Assembly (NCBI GenBank): GCA_025201375.1
Contig: JAIWZP010000076.1
Span: 51,886 to 115,885 of the forward strand
Direction of reading: 5' to 3'
DNA from: Gongronella butleri
Lineage: Eukaryota; Mucoromycota; Mucoromycetes; Mucorales; Cunninghamellaceae
DNA: 64,000 nucleotides
Positions 23,575 to 36,010 of this stretch are shown piece after piece. The notes below the pieces were generated by a model. That model was not told the origin of the DNA and made no database searches. It saw only the letters and a list, made by a program, of their open reading frames with translations. A program made the translations under genes and the position numbers. Every line of letters begins with the position of its first letter. Position 1 is the stretch's first letter.

Positions 23575-25974
23575 TACTGTAGCTTGTCGTGCTGTGGAGC
23601 CTCCAAAATTTTTTTACGTTCTGTACCGTACGTACGTACAGTCTACTTTCCCGCTATGATAATGATATCATACCTGTGTCGCGGCAGCATAAACTACAGT
23701 ATGAATTACGGTACTGTACAGTATACACAGGCGAACTCTATCTCCCGTCTCCCTCCGATTTTGACTGTCGAAATCTCGAAAATGCCAAAAAAAACTCCCA
23801 TTTTATATACTACTGTATTTTGCATTCATCTCTCCATTTGCATGGTCGAACCCGCTCAAAATTAGCTGCATCGGATTCAGCGCAAAATTTGCAACAAAAA
23901 AGCTTAAACCCCGCAAGCGCTTCGACCACTTTTGAAAAATTCAGGGGTCACTCAGGGGTCACGAATTTCAATCTCAGAAAATGCCTAATTTGGGAAATTT
24001 CGAACTCCAAGTGATCAATGCATCCCAAGTAGGTAATTCCGACTATTTGCTATTGGCAGACAAAATGCCAGGTTGCCCCAAAGTAGGAAAAATGTCCAAA
24101 GAGTGACGCATGAATGGCGATCGACTGAGAAAAGTGCCTACTTTGGGCAAGATATTTTTGCAAAATTTAAGGTTTGACACTTCCAAATTTAGGTGCGTAC
24201 AGTACTGTACTGTACATAAATTGCATCATGGAGTTTTTTTTTACTGTATTTTTTGCAGGTTTTTGTGCGTTGTACAGTAGAATGGGCTGCAAGCTGGTGA
24301 ATAATGACCGATGCAAAAAGTTAAAACTCAAGCTAGCGCCCTGCAAGTTATCCATTAGATGCTTTGCCTCCCTGTTTTTTATTAAATATGAACTAAAAAT
24401 CGGGGGTTGACTAGACATACAGTACGTTACAGTTGTCGAGCAAATGGCCATTGAATTTTTTATTGAAAAAGTGTATTTCCTCGGCCAGTTTTGATCAGAT
24501 CGCCGTGAAACTTGTTTCATTCGGTGGGGATTCAGCAGCAGCATTTGGCACGTTAAAAGCATCTATCGTCGGTTATTTTCCCAGTTGTCGAGAAAAGCAA
24601 GTTTGAAAGCTGATCCAATGTTTGATCGACTTTTGCAAGGGAGGATGGTCAGAATTCTATGTTTGTGGCATTTTCAGGTAGACTTTATTAATAAACTCTT
24701 GGTAGTATTACTGTATGTCGATTGGATGAGTGGGGCCACAGAAATCATAGCTCTCCACCACAGGGGGTGGCGAACTATTAGGGGGATTGCTGCCCCACTT
24801 CGTCACCCCCCATTTTTATCAGAAAATCATAGACACTTGCTTGGACAAGCAATGGACAAAAAAATTTGGGATTTACAAATATTTTTGGCCGATCGCCAAG
24901 CGGGCAAAGTTCATCCATCGGGCAAGCAAACAATCAGGAAATGACCCCCGAGTGCGTCTCTTTCGATCGGTGCCATTTCACCACGATCCACAAAATATTT
25001 TGAGAGACCCGTGCCGGACTTGTGGAAATGTCAGAATTTTGGATTCATCTGCACAATGACTCGGTCGACTCCTGGTTTGAACGGTTTTTCAAAAAGAATC
25101 GCGTCGGTACAGTATCATACCGGTAAAACATTAAATGTGTACCGTAGATTTGCTTGGGCCACCCAACCATCATGATGATTTGTGGCATTTAATTCTGCAT
25201 TTGTAAAAAAAAATGTCGAGAATTCGAATTCATCTGCAAAAGGATCCAGTCAATCTTGGGGTTTCATGTTTTGTTGTTGAATACAGTAAGGCGCGGCGAA
25301 ATAGTTAAAAAAGGGCAAAGGTTGGGAGGCAGCAATCGATTCATGATTTGTGTTAGTAGTCATCCATGGATTTGTGTCAATTCTTGAAAACGGCGCATGC
25401 CACGCACGAAAACGGCCCAATTAACATCTGGTTTTTAATTTTTCTTTTAAAGAGAGACGCTGAAAAAGCCAAGTGGCAAAGTTTGGCGATGATCGAATCA
25501 TGATGATTTTACCGCGAAATGAATTTGACAAAAAGCGCTGCTACAGCCAAATTTTCAGCAATGCCGTGCTTCCCGATTGACCTATGGATTTTTATTTTTT
25601 TTCTGAGAAGAGAGGAGCAACATCCACTACATGTACTGTAAAAGTTTCGTGGAGCTACGATGTGTCCTTGGTGACGAGATCTTTTTTTTCAAATTTAGAA
25701 AAAAAAGGTGGGACAGGTCAAAATGCATCTGGAGGGTTCACAACCGCTTTGAGAGGCTCAGGTCTCTCAAATCCGTTTGGCAACCTACACATTGGACATC
25801 TGAGAGTCATATCATTTGGTGCATTGACCCCTTCTTTCTAAGCAAATCTGCAATAAAAAACGGGGGTCGATCATCAAGCTGTTTTCGAGGAATGGGCAAT
25901 CAAAGCCAAATTTTAGAAAATGGAATTTCTGCATCACTTTTGGTCGTACGCTGGTGAAACTGGGTTAACCGACA

Positions 25975-27010
25975 GAGAATCGAATTCTGCATTTATTGTC
26001 ACAGCAGTACGCCGTCCTTTGTCTTGTCCATTGCTGAGAAAAAAGAAGCTGAAATGTTTGATTGGGCGTTGTTGTTGCTGCAAGCGTACAGTACAAGCAA
26101 ATGTTGCGCATCGGCGTTGCCGGGCAGGGATAAAATGACCCCCTTGTTCGTGTCTTTCCACTTGTAAGATTTAAGCCTGGTCGAATAACAGCTTGACGCT
26201 CTATCATACTGTAGAAGAGACAAAATTATGAATTTATTATTATGGAGCATTGTCAATTTTCTTGCCAACGGTCATTCAGATCAATCCCCGGTTTTTACTA
26301 TTGTTCTGAAAAGAGAGAGACCAAAATGCTCATATGCCAAAATTTCATGGAGCTGCAACACTCGATGGTGCGCCACATCGATTTTCAAAAATGATGATTT
26401 TCCATTGATTTTCCAAGGTGTACAGTCACGAATTTTAACCTGGAAAAACTTGGGTCCTCGGATCGCCGTGCCATTTACCCACATGGTAGAATGCGTCCAT
26501 TTGCCGATGAAAATGCCATAAAACCCCGGGTTCCATCGACTGGTTCTCCTGTAAAATGCAATCTACTTCGTATTTTCGCCACAAACCAAACTCGACAAAG
26601 ATTGGCCGCAAATCCTCGATATGCGGCTCACAAGAAAGAGCACGGGCTGTTGTTGCGTATGTGGCCATCGATGATCACTTCATAAAAAAACGAGATCCAG
26701 GCAGGCAGAATTGACGCGAACTGGCTGTTTGCCGGGATGACTTGGACGTGTGAAAAACCGCGTCAGACTTTGATTTACTGAGTACGTACCGTACAGTAGT
26801 AAACGCATCCGTTTCAAGTCGAATCCATACACCTTAAACTTCTTTTGCTAGTGAATGTGTCGATGCAGCTCCAAGGACGCGCTCTTGCGTGCCATAGCGG
26901 TTGGAGGAGCGTCTATTGTCTCGACATCGTCTTTTTTTTGAGCCTGCGAATGGGCTGCATGTCGCTGGGCATGTTCATTGTGAATAGTCGGTACAGTATG
27001 CCTCTGGGTG
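25975..27010 (+). repeat. Dispersed repeat family R, copy 3
   Basis: Shared blocks with other copies include GTTGCGCATC near 26100, a TTTTCCAAGG(T/G)GTACAGTC box near 26405, CCATTTACCCACATG near 26470, and a GTTGCGTATGTGGCCATCG string near 26653 that matches 41757-41775. It ends near the GATGCAGCTCC block at 26870. Many substitutions and no intact frame are present. Confidence 0.7.
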
Positions 27011-27584
27011 CGTTTATTGCGAGGTAAAGATATGTGATTATGAATGGCTAGGAAAAACAGCCAAAAATAAAAGAAACGAGGTGCCACCCGTAAAAGTGCC
27101 GCCCATAAATGGCGGTGTTCCTTTATAATAATTCAAAGTGAGAACGGCAGGCCTTTGTTTCTCTTCTTCTTCCCCTTTTTCTTTCTGTCCCCTTTCTTTT
27201 ATTTCAATTTGTCTCTCTTTAACGATTCGATTTAACATAAACTCGTACCCCTAATTGTCAAGATGCTTAACCATTGCAATCAAAATAAATAACGAGAAAA
27301 AAGACACAAAAAATAAGATTGCTCGATGCACGCCGCTCCTTCAATTTGAACAGAAACTTCTCGCCCAATTTTTTTGTGACCGGATGCACGCCGCGCTTTT
27401 TTTTTTTTTTTTTTTGGCCAGACACTAGAAGCAAGTAGCGAAAGCGCACAAATTGCAATAATGAGATTCAGGTCTTTCAGGCGGGCGCTTGATACGGTAG
27501 CAAGCCGTGTTGATTTTAAAAAACTGGGATTTTCTAACGATATTGCAAGGGGGGTCGGACGGTCGCCATCATTTTAGCTATTAC

Positions 27585-29500
27585 AGCACCACTACTGGTC
27601 TAAATTTGACGCCATACTGTACACTGAACGACTGAAGTCATCCTCATCGGGGAGACGCGTAAAATACTGTATGTATTGTTAGGTGCTGGGGTTTCACTAC
27701 GAACCTTGAAATTTCTCAAGACTAAATGATCCGATACGAATTCGCGAAAAACATTAACACCGTTGATGAATTGTGTCTACCATTACTAACTGGTCTAAAT
27801 TTGAGATCAGATGCGCAAGTTTTCGAGAAGGATTAATTTCATAGGCATAAATGAGGTACTGTACTGTACTGTACGGTCAGCACCATTTTGTGTCGTACAG
27901 CGGCAACGGCTGAGCGCCCCGACACGAGAGCGATACCAAATGAATTGGCAGGCAAACGTGGTAAAAGCGCTTGTGGTTTGGAGATATCGCGTCAAGTTTT
28001 CGGCGAGTTAGCTTTCAGGGGGTTGATTTGGCCTTGAAATGATGAAAAATGCATTTTCTCAGGACTGAATGGTCCGATTCGCGAAAAACCTTGGAATCAT
28101 TGAAGTTTTGAGTCGAGTGTTTACTGGTCTAAATTTGGTGTCATATGATCATCGTCATCGGGAGAAACGCGCAAAATATTGTTTGCGCTGGGGTTTCACT
28201 ACCAAACACGAATCTCGAGATTTCTCGCGACTGAATAATCCGATTTGCGAAAAACATTACCACCGTTAAAGAATTGGGTCTGTCATTAACTGATCTAAAT
28301 TTAGGATCAGATGCGCAAGTTTCTGATGAAGCGCCAGTTTCATAGGCATAAATGGGGTACGATCAGCACCATTTTGTGTCGTACATCGGCAACGGCTGAG
28401 CGCCCCGACACGAGAGCCATATCAAATGAATTGGCAGGCAAACGCGGTAAAAGCGCTTGTGGTTAGGAGATATCGCGTCAAGTTTTCGGCGAGTTAGCTT
28501 TCAGGAGTCGTTTTGATATTGTTTTGGCTCTGAAATGATGAGAAATGCATTTTCTTAGGACGAAGTGATCCGATTTGCAAAAAAACTTGGAATGACCGAA
28601 GTTTTGAGTCCTGTGTCCACGGGTCTAAATTTGGTGTCATATGGTCAGGCTCATCGGGAGAAACGCGTAAAATATTGCTTGGCACTGGGGTTTCACTAGC
28701 AAACACGAATCCTGAGATTTCTCGAGACTGAGTAATCCGATTTGCGAAAAACATTAACACCGTTGGAGAATTGGGTTCATCATCAACTGGTCCAATTTTT
28801 GGACCAGATGAGCAAGTTTCTGATGAAGTACCAGTTTCATGGGCGCGAAGGAGGTAAAATCACGAGCATTTAGTCTTGTACTGCGGCAACGGCTGAGCGC
28901 CCCGATGCGAGCATCATCTCAAATGAATCAGCGTCCAAAAACGGTAAAGGCGCTTGTGGTTTGGAGCCATCGCATCAAGTTCTCGGCGAGTTAGCCTTCA
29001 CGGGGTTGATTTGGCCCTGATTTATGCAAAATGCATTTCCTCAGGACTGGGTATTCTGATCTCTGAAAAAAACTTAACATCGTCGGATTTTTGCGTTCAG
29101 CATCCTCTAGCTCAAATATAGGACTCAACGAACAAGGTCTGGAGAACGCGCCCAGCAAAAGAGGAGTAAGGTTGTTTTCATTTTGGTAACGCAGACGACA
29201 ATGGTGCAATATATCGACGCGCGAGTCATCTCAAATGAATCTGTAATCGAAGGCGGTAAAAGCGCTTGTGTTTTGGGGCGATTGCGTTCAGATCTTGGCG
29301 AATCATTCTTTACTGGGCCATTTTAGCCCTGATTTCACGCAGAGTGCATTTCCTCAGGAATGAGCGATCCGGTCTTTGAAAAAACTTAACATCGTTGGAA
29401 CTTTTGAGTCGACTATCCACTGGTCTAAATTTGGCGCCATTAGGTCAGGCTCATCGGGAGCAATGTGTATAATGCGCTCTTTTTTCGTGTTTTTTTGTTC
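27585..29500 (+). repeat. Tandem satellite, units of about 490 bp, roughly four copies
   Basis: The anchor CGGCAACGGCTGAGCGCCCC occurs at 27901, 28387 and 28883 (steps of 486 and 496 bases). A weaker fourth unit has its AAAGCGCTTGTG block at about 29256, so that unit has lost part of its length. Each unit also holds GGTCTAAATTTG twice, preceded by a CCGATT(T/C)GCGAAAAAC block. Unit one has gained a TACTG run at about 27857. Copies are clearly diverged, so the array is old. No protein is encoded. Confidence 0.88.
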
Positions 29501-30118
29501 GCGTTTGCTCGATGCCAAGCGTCTTTTTCATGGTGCATAGTGTTACTTTGGCGTCATTCTGCAAACTTCCTATTTTTTTCAATTTTTAATTGGTCTTTGT
29601 CACGTCCAGACGGCAATTTGCTTGCGAGAGACCAGATGGCATCCCGCTCAGATTTTCTAGCAATGATGTTCTGTCTGGATCATGTCACGTTAGACATGTT
29701 TCACAGATTCACATCGCGTCTTGTTGGCGAACAATGTGCGATTTGAAGCTGATTTTCGTTTTTCTTGGCCATTTTCATGATTTTGAATGAGTCAATACAG
29801 AATATGTGTTTATTACGCGCCACAACGTCAATTTAAGGATATAGGAAAAGCGGGAAAAGGGAGAGAAAAGAAAATCAAAGGCGCGCAAGCAAGCAGTGTG
29901 TACAGAAAAACGAAAAAAAAAAGCAGACGGCACAGAGGGGAAATGGGGAAATGGGGGAAATTATCTAAAAACTAATGCTATGTACTGGGATATGCTGATC
30001 AGGGAGAAGGGAGAAGGGGGAGAAGGTGCTCTTTGTACAGGCAGATGAGTGAGAGGTGGGGGAGGGGGGGAGAGGAAAGTGAGAAAAGTAGAGGAAGGTG
30101 CGATTTTTCCATTTTCTT

Positions 30119-31444
30119 TCAACGTCGGCGTGTTCGTTTAAAGGGCGGGTCATGCAGCGGTCGTTCCTCATAGCTGCCACGAGCGACGGTGCATCGTCGT
30201 GCTGTGCGGCCAACGTCGGCATAGGCAGACTGGCGCCATTCGACGGGATCGAGGCTGTAATCGTAGTAATAGTTGAATTGCTCGTGGGGCCCCTTGCCGT
30301 GGTGGGTCGTTGGAGGCGTCTCTGTGCGGGGAGACACGGTGCGCGTCAGTGTCCTAAAGAACCGATTTGTGTCCAATGCCTTTTGAATGACGCGCATCCA
30401 TGTCTCCTTGTCGCCCTTTGTCTTGTACACGGTTGGGTTCGTCCCAATGATGCTCGTGTAGATGTCCGGGATTGACAAGGACGATTTCTTGGAGAAAACT
30501 ATCAAGAAAAGAGGTAAGGGGGCCCGTGGACGTGTTGCTTTTTGTCTTTTTGTCTTCTTTTTTTTTTTCCTACCCAGTGCTTCGATGACGAGGTCGATGA
30601 TGTTGTTGACATCTTGCTCCAGCTTGCGATCCTCGTCATTTTCGGACGCCGTGAGCGCGTCAGTGCCGTTGTCGTCATGTGAGGCGTGAGAAGATGAGGC
30701 CGCTGCGTCGTTTGCGGTGGGTACAGCCACTGTGGCGCCATTGTCGTCGTTTTGGCCAGTCTCGTGGTCGGCGCTGGGCGCGTGTTTGTCGTCGTTCTCG
30801 ACCTTTGTGGCGTGATCTTGCTTTTCGCCGGCGTCGGTGGTGGTTGGAGGCGATGTGCGTGGCAATTCGGGCCGAATCTCGGATTTTGGCGCGTCTTGTT
30901 CCTTTTTTATTGGTTCTTGGTCATGATCGCGCGCGGGAGAGGCAAAGACGGGTCTCGCGACGGCGGTGGGGGACGTGCTTGTGGTATCAATCTCGGTTTT
31001 AATGTTAATCGGCGGCGACGGCGGCGAGTTGGTATCTTGTTGCGGCGGTGACGGGGGCAGCTGATGCGGGGCTTCCTGTTTCACTGGTATCTTTTTTTTC
31101 TCGTTGTCATCTTGTGATGGTGGTGGAGCGGCAAGGGGTGCGGGTTGGGGCGCAGGTGGTAGAGCAATGACGATGGTTTCATCGACAATCTTGATTTTGT
31201 CTCGATCGTGGACGACAAAGCGCGCGTGCTGGTGGTGTTCGGTGCTTTGTTTCTGGTGCTCGTGGACGACGCTCTGTTTGCCGAGGACGACAACCTCGAA
31301 TTGGTCGGCGGCGGAATTGTACTCAATTTTGAGATGATGGCGGCTGATGTACCGCTTGCGTTTGCCAACTTGCACTTGCGACGTCCCGCTGTGCCGGCCC
31401 ACGACGATCGGCGTGTCTTTGGAGACGGTCACAAGGGTTTGCAT
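30119..31444 (-). CDS. FHA-domain protein with C-terminal winged-helix-like region, 2 exons
   Basis: Exons in coding order are 31444-30574 and 30498-30119, giving about 416 aa. Residues about 5-90 form an FHA domain with IVVGRHSG, RYISRHHLKIEY and, further on, VHDRDKIKI. A long acidic, Pro-rich and Lys-containing linker follows (about 100-285). The C-terminus has LVIEALVFSKKSSLSIPDIY, TNPTVYKTKGDKETWMRVI and DTNRFFRTL, which read like a winged-helix or forkhead-related DNA-binding unit, then DPVEWRQSAYADVGRTARRC, a tail I recognise from fungal FHA proteins of unknown role. Nuclear regulation is the likely job; targets are unknown. The start is uncertain: the frame stays open upstream through a poly-pyrimidine stretch, and no other ATG near it gives a better FHA start. 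Confidence 0.72.
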   Translation of the reverse strand: MQTLVTVSKDTPIVVGRHSGTSQVQVGKRKRYISRHHLKIEYNSAADQFEVVVLGKQSVVHEHQKQSTEHHQHARFVVHDRDKIKIVDETIVIALPPAPQPAPLAAPPPSQDDNEKKKIPVKQEAPHQLPPSPPQQDTNSPPSPPINIKTEIDTTSTSPTAVARPVFASPARDHDQEPIKKEQDAPKSEIRPELPRTSPPTTTDAGEKQDHATKVENDDKHAPSADHETGQNDDNGATVAVPTANDAAASSSHASHDDNGTDALTASENDEDRKLEQDVNNIIDLVIEALGRKKKKKTKRQKATRPRAPLPLFLIVFSKKSSLSIPDIYTSIIGTNPTVYKTKGDKETWMRVIQKALDTNRFFRTLTRTVSPRTETPPTTHHGKGPHEQFNYYYDYSLDPVEWRQSAYADVGRTARRCTVARGSYEERPLHDPPFKRTRRR

Positions 31445-33314
31445 AAGGTGGATGGATCCGTGGCGCTGGGTGGATGGAAGCGGGTGGGGTCCCTCGAGGG
31501 TGTGGTGTGGAAAAACAAGGCGATTCTTTGTTCCCGATAGCGTCGCGACCGTGAAAAAAAAGTAAAAAAAAAAAAAAAAAAAAAATAGAGGAAAGAGATG
31601 CAGCGAAACTGAGTCTCGAGTTGGCAAGTGGGTTTTGAAAAAAAAAAAAGGAGAAAGGCAAAAAATAGAGAGAAAAAGACATGATCCCTCCCTCTGTCAA
31701 AAAAAAAAAGTCGTGAGCCAAAATGTTCCGAGATGCCAGAGCAACAGCTTTTTTTCTGCTAGCATCAGCACAAAGGAGGTGGCACAATCAAAAGCGAGGA
31801 TCAATGGGTTTGGCAATGCTTTTTTTCTCTTCTTTTGCTTCCACGCTTCCATCAAAAAAAAAAAAAAGGATGGAGGGGAAAAAGAGGGAGATGATAAAAA
31901 GTCATTGTTCCAGAATCAGTGTGTGAAAGAGGCGCGTGACCCTTGGCGTATCTCGTGACCTTTTTTGTTTTTCCTCAAATGGCACGACGAAAAATGGCGT
32001 GTCAAGCACACGCTCTTATTTTTTTCATGCATGGAATTGGGCCAATCAGCGCTGAGCAGTTGCTGGCTCAAGTCAGGCCACCAAAAATTCCAGTATCGCA
32101 GTTCACAGCCATTGGAAAAAAGCGAATGCCTTTAAAAAAGATGTGTTTTTTTTTCTTTTTTAGCGCCGTTTCCTCACGGGAAATCCATTACCCCCTGGCG
32201 CGTTTTTGACGCGTCTGTCATGAAAGCTGCTGAGACGCGCTGCAATGGAAGTCTTTGAGACAAGATTTCGTACAAAATATTCAAGTGGGGCGTCGATAAG
32301 CATTGTGATGATCTTGACGGGACGGACCAAGCGCGCTTGACATGCCAATGAGCATTTTTCACAAAAGGCAAATCCATGGCAGCTCAGTCAGATGAAATCA
32401 CGGCTTTGAGCACTTTTTTTTTTATATCAACTTGGCATTGATTGATGCCAAACCAGTATGTGATCATCTATATTGGAGCCGTGTGGTGTGTTGATGTGTG
32501 TCCGGATGACCCAGAGTGGCCGGGTTGGCATCATGCTGTCTTGCTGTGCCATTGATGTTTGGGCGCAAAATGACATCAGCGGGGTGTGTGGCCGCTTTTG
32601 TCTTGATCGTGTCACGCCACCTCGTAAAAGGGCTGAAGGGGGGGATTGGATTTTTTCCCACTGCTGGAGTTTCAAAATGGCCATGTGCACCATTTGGCTC
32701 CATTGCCGCGCGCTGGTCGATTTTTTTAATCACATGCAAATGTGGGGTAGTGAAATGGATGAAAAAAAAGGGAGCCGTGGGCCGTCAACGAGCAGGGTGC
32801 GCAACATGACAAACACAAACGACCTGGAACACGCGCCAAACAAAGGATATCGGTGTGGTTCGCGTCCCTTGGGGGTGTTTGCGTCTCTGTTGACGACTCG
32901 CGCCCAACAAATTGTTTCTGGGTATGGCGCATTCAAGCGTCACAGAAAGGCAAAACCAGGCCTTTTGGGTCGGGCAGCTGGTGTCCTTTTTGTAGCACCA
33001 GCCCAAGATTTTTAAACTTTAAAATTTGTGACAATGCTGTTTGCATGTGATTCTTTTACTCTCTTTGTATTGGTGCCACAAAGGAAAACGGGCAACGGGC
33101 CTCTCCCTATTGTCCTTTTTGTTTGCAGACGTGAGTGTGACCCAAAAAAAAAAATCCTCACATCTCTTTCCACCGCTTGTCCCAAGGCCCACTGGTCTCG
33201 TTTTTTTTTTTTTATAGGTCCGCCTTTCTCTTCTCCCCCTTTTTCCCCCTTGTTGTTTCTCTTTCCCCACTCTTTCTCTCTTTTTTTTTTTCTCTTTTTC
33301 ATACGTATGCTGCT
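31445..33314. promoter_or_regulatory. Divergent upstream region of FHA protein and bHLH genes
   Basis: About 1.9 kb separates the two divergent regulators. It contains several A- and T-runs and pyrimidine-rich DNA close to the bHLH start. No coding exon, RNA gene or specific operator could be supported. Confidence 0.4.
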
Positions 33315-34984
33315 ATGAATTATTCCAGCGACCAGCCTAGCTCTTCTTCCAATGCATGGGCAATGGATGAGCTCCAGGAACCCGTGCCTTTTGAAGGTAG
33401 AAAAGCCAAAAGAAAAAAAAAAAAACGCACGCGCAGCCTCCAATTTCCGCACGCCCCGCGTCTGACCCACCATTTTTTTTCCTACGTCTTTCTATCATGG
33501 TGATAGATTTCAAGTTTAGCTTTGGGCTCGATCCCGAGTTCAGCATGCCGCTTCCATTGGATGACATTCCGACAACACAAGCCAGCACTTCGAGTGGGAT
33601 GGATTTTTTAGCGAGCACGAGTCTCTACGACCTGCCTGAGCAGCCCAACAGCTTGCTTGACGAACAAGATCAGCGGACCTTTTCTCAATTCCTCGACACT
33701 TTCTTCATGGGGCCGTCATCGATGGATTTGGGTGGCGTGTCTGGCTTGGATGATGGATATTTGCTCCCTCCACTGCCTGGCAAGGAACAAGACCATCAAC
33801 AGCATCAGCAAGACCGTGACCACGTGGACGATGACGATGAATTGGAAGAACGACGGCGCAATTCGATCCTGCTTTCCTTAGATCAGCAGAAGCAAAAGTT
33901 ACACAATCGGTTGAATTTCTTGGCTGCGTCCCAATCGGGGTCGCGGCCGTCCTATAGCAACACCCCAGCTACTACTACAGCAACATCAGTATCAACATCA
34001 GCAGCAGCAATTGCAACCTCCCCGCCGGTGCCATCGTCGTCCATGGCCATGGCATTATCCTCGCCCATGTCGACGTCAACGTCATCGTCTCGCAAGCGAA
34101 TGTCGCCATGCTCATCCATGTCGCCGACACCCAGCAGCAAACGGCTCAGGCAGCAAAAGGAGCTGCTGACCGAGGAGGAAAAGCGCGCAAATCACATTGC
34201 TTCTGAACAAAAACGACGAAATACGATCCGCACGGGTTTCCGCGACCTGACAGACATCATCCCGACGCTGAAAAACATCAACAACTCAAAGAGCACGATC
34301 CTGTTCAAGGCTGTCGACTTTATAAAGTACTTGGACCGGCGGAATCGGTCGTTGAAGGAAAAAGTGCGGCAATTGGAGCTAAGGTTGGAAGTGCAGGGCA
34401 TCCACCAGCACATTACGCCGTCTCAGCACCACCGTCAGCACTATATGAATCATGCACAGCAGCAAAATAAGCAAAATAAGCAAAACCAACAAAATCAGCA
34501 GCAGCAGCATCATGCACGTCACCAAAACACGCGTGTTTCATCATCACCGCCTGCTCAGTCTGCCTCTGCGTTGCCATTGCGCTCGCCGTCGGCCTATTCC
34601 ACGTCCTCCAATACCACCACCACCACAAATAGGACATCACCAACGCCGTCGATGGCTGGCCTGTCGTCCGCGGCCTCGGCTGCCCTGCTGGCACACAAAA
34701 CACAACAGCAGCAATTGATCCAGCTCCAAGAACAGCTTCAATTGCACCAGCGGCTGCTTGCCCAGCAACATGAGATGAAGGAGCGCGCTCTCCAGCAACA
34801 CGCGATGAAATTGCCCCCGATGGACGCGTCCATCCATCGTGGATCCGCGTCACCCGCGTCCTCGGCCGCCAGCAGCGCATCCCCGAGCGCTTCACAGCCA
34901 AAACAAGGTTTCCGATCCATCACCACCGACACTGCCCCATCGTCCACCTCGTCTCCATTGATGAACACCAAAATCTCCGCGTAA
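33315..34984 (+). CDS. bHLH-zip transcription factor, 2 exons
   Basis: Exons are 33315-33396 and 33507-34984, giving about 519 aa. The N-terminal 245 residues are acidic and Ser/Thr/Gln-rich and probably activate transcription. The bHLH domain (about 250-310) begins EEEKRANHIASEQKRRN; His, Glu and Arg at basic positions 5, 9 and 13 are those of proteins that bind the E-box CACGTG. A loop with LKNINNSKSTILFKAVDFI leads into helix 2 and a short leucine zipper, LKEKVRQLELRL. After it come long His/Gln repeats and a further Gln-rich coiled stretch (about 395-440). Such factors dimerise and control metabolic genes in fungi, for example the Ino2/Ino4 and Rtg groups; the exact orthologue is not evident. 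Confidence 0.88.
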
Positions 34985-35653
34985 CTTGCACCCAAAAAAA
35001 AAAAAAAAAAACCAAGATTACCCTCTTTTTTTTTAAGCATTTGACGCGCCCCCTTTTTGCCCTCGTTTTTCCACTTTTACCCCCCTCCCCATTGTTGTCT
35101 ATATTGTGTTGTTTTGATTTTTTTTCCCTCTCTTTCTTTCTTGCTTTTTTGTTGTACTATATTGTTTGAAATTAAAAAAAACGCTTTTGCCCCATTTTTT
35201 TTGCTCTTGACATGTTGAATTCAGGGGTGCAATGTTTGTCGCGGCAATCTCGGGGGTCGGTTCACACATATTTGGTCCATTTTCCCACACGCTGTGCAAC
35301 GCAATAATCGCACCAATCACATCACACGCAAGGATCGCGCTCCCCCATTCGAAAAAAAGGGTGAGAAACACGAACACGCTCGCACTCCAAGATCCAAGAC
35401 GTCCCAATGCGCTTTTTTTTTTCGCTTTAAATGTGTACAATGCAAATGTTTAAGAGAGAAGGTGAGGGGGGAAGCGGAATGAGGAAAAATGGGGAAAGAG
35501 ACGGTAAAGAGGGTGGCGCATGTGTTGTAAATAGGATTTTGTTCGTGCAAAGGGTTGTTGTTGTTGTGTGTACATAGACAAGGAGAGAGAGGCATAAAAA
35601 GAAAAGCAATTAAAATTCCCAAGCGAAAAAAAAAAAGCTAAAAACAAATCCAT
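34985..35653. other. Convergent intergenic region between bHLH gene and KGD2
   Basis: This 669-bp stretch holds the two 3' flanks. It is rich in T and A runs, with possible polyadenylation signals and no supported gene. Confidence 0.55.
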
Positions 35654-35974
35654 TTAAATATCCAACAAGAGGCGACGAGGGTCCTCGACCATTTCCTTGA
35701 GGCGCACCAAGAAGGTGACGGCCTCACGGCCATCAATGATGCGGTGGTCATAAGTCAAGGCAATGTACATCATGGGACGGATCTCGATCTAATTGAAAAA
35801 GGGGGCGGCGCATGAGCCAACTGGTGCGTGTGACACGCGTGATTTTTTTCTTTTGATTGTATTTTTTTTTTTTTTACCTTTCCGTCGACGACGATGGGTC
35901 GTTCCTTGATGGCGTGCATGCCGAGGATACCGGCCTGAGGAGGGTTGAGGATGGGAGTGCCCATGAGGGAGCCA

Positions 35975-36010
<36 letters not shown>

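Larger units (their letters stand above)
20977..30118. other. 9-kb repeat-rich gene desert
   Basis: No exon with a recognisable domain was found. The segment holds repeat fragments, a fold-back element at 22573-23574, a ~490-bp satellite at about 27585-29500, and many TACTGTA/TACAGTA strings. A short block at about 21410-21510 (TTAGATGCTTTGCC, then an AAAATCGGGG and TTGTCGAGCAAAT string) recurs at about 24345-24450 and partly at 25830-25900. This suggests nested, decayed insertions. Confidence 0.65.

Noticed and set aside
25584..26685. Several short plus-strand frames of 60-110 codons in the gene desert
   Set aside because: They lie in decayed repeat copies, do not align with each other as proteins, and are broken by stops at unrelated places.
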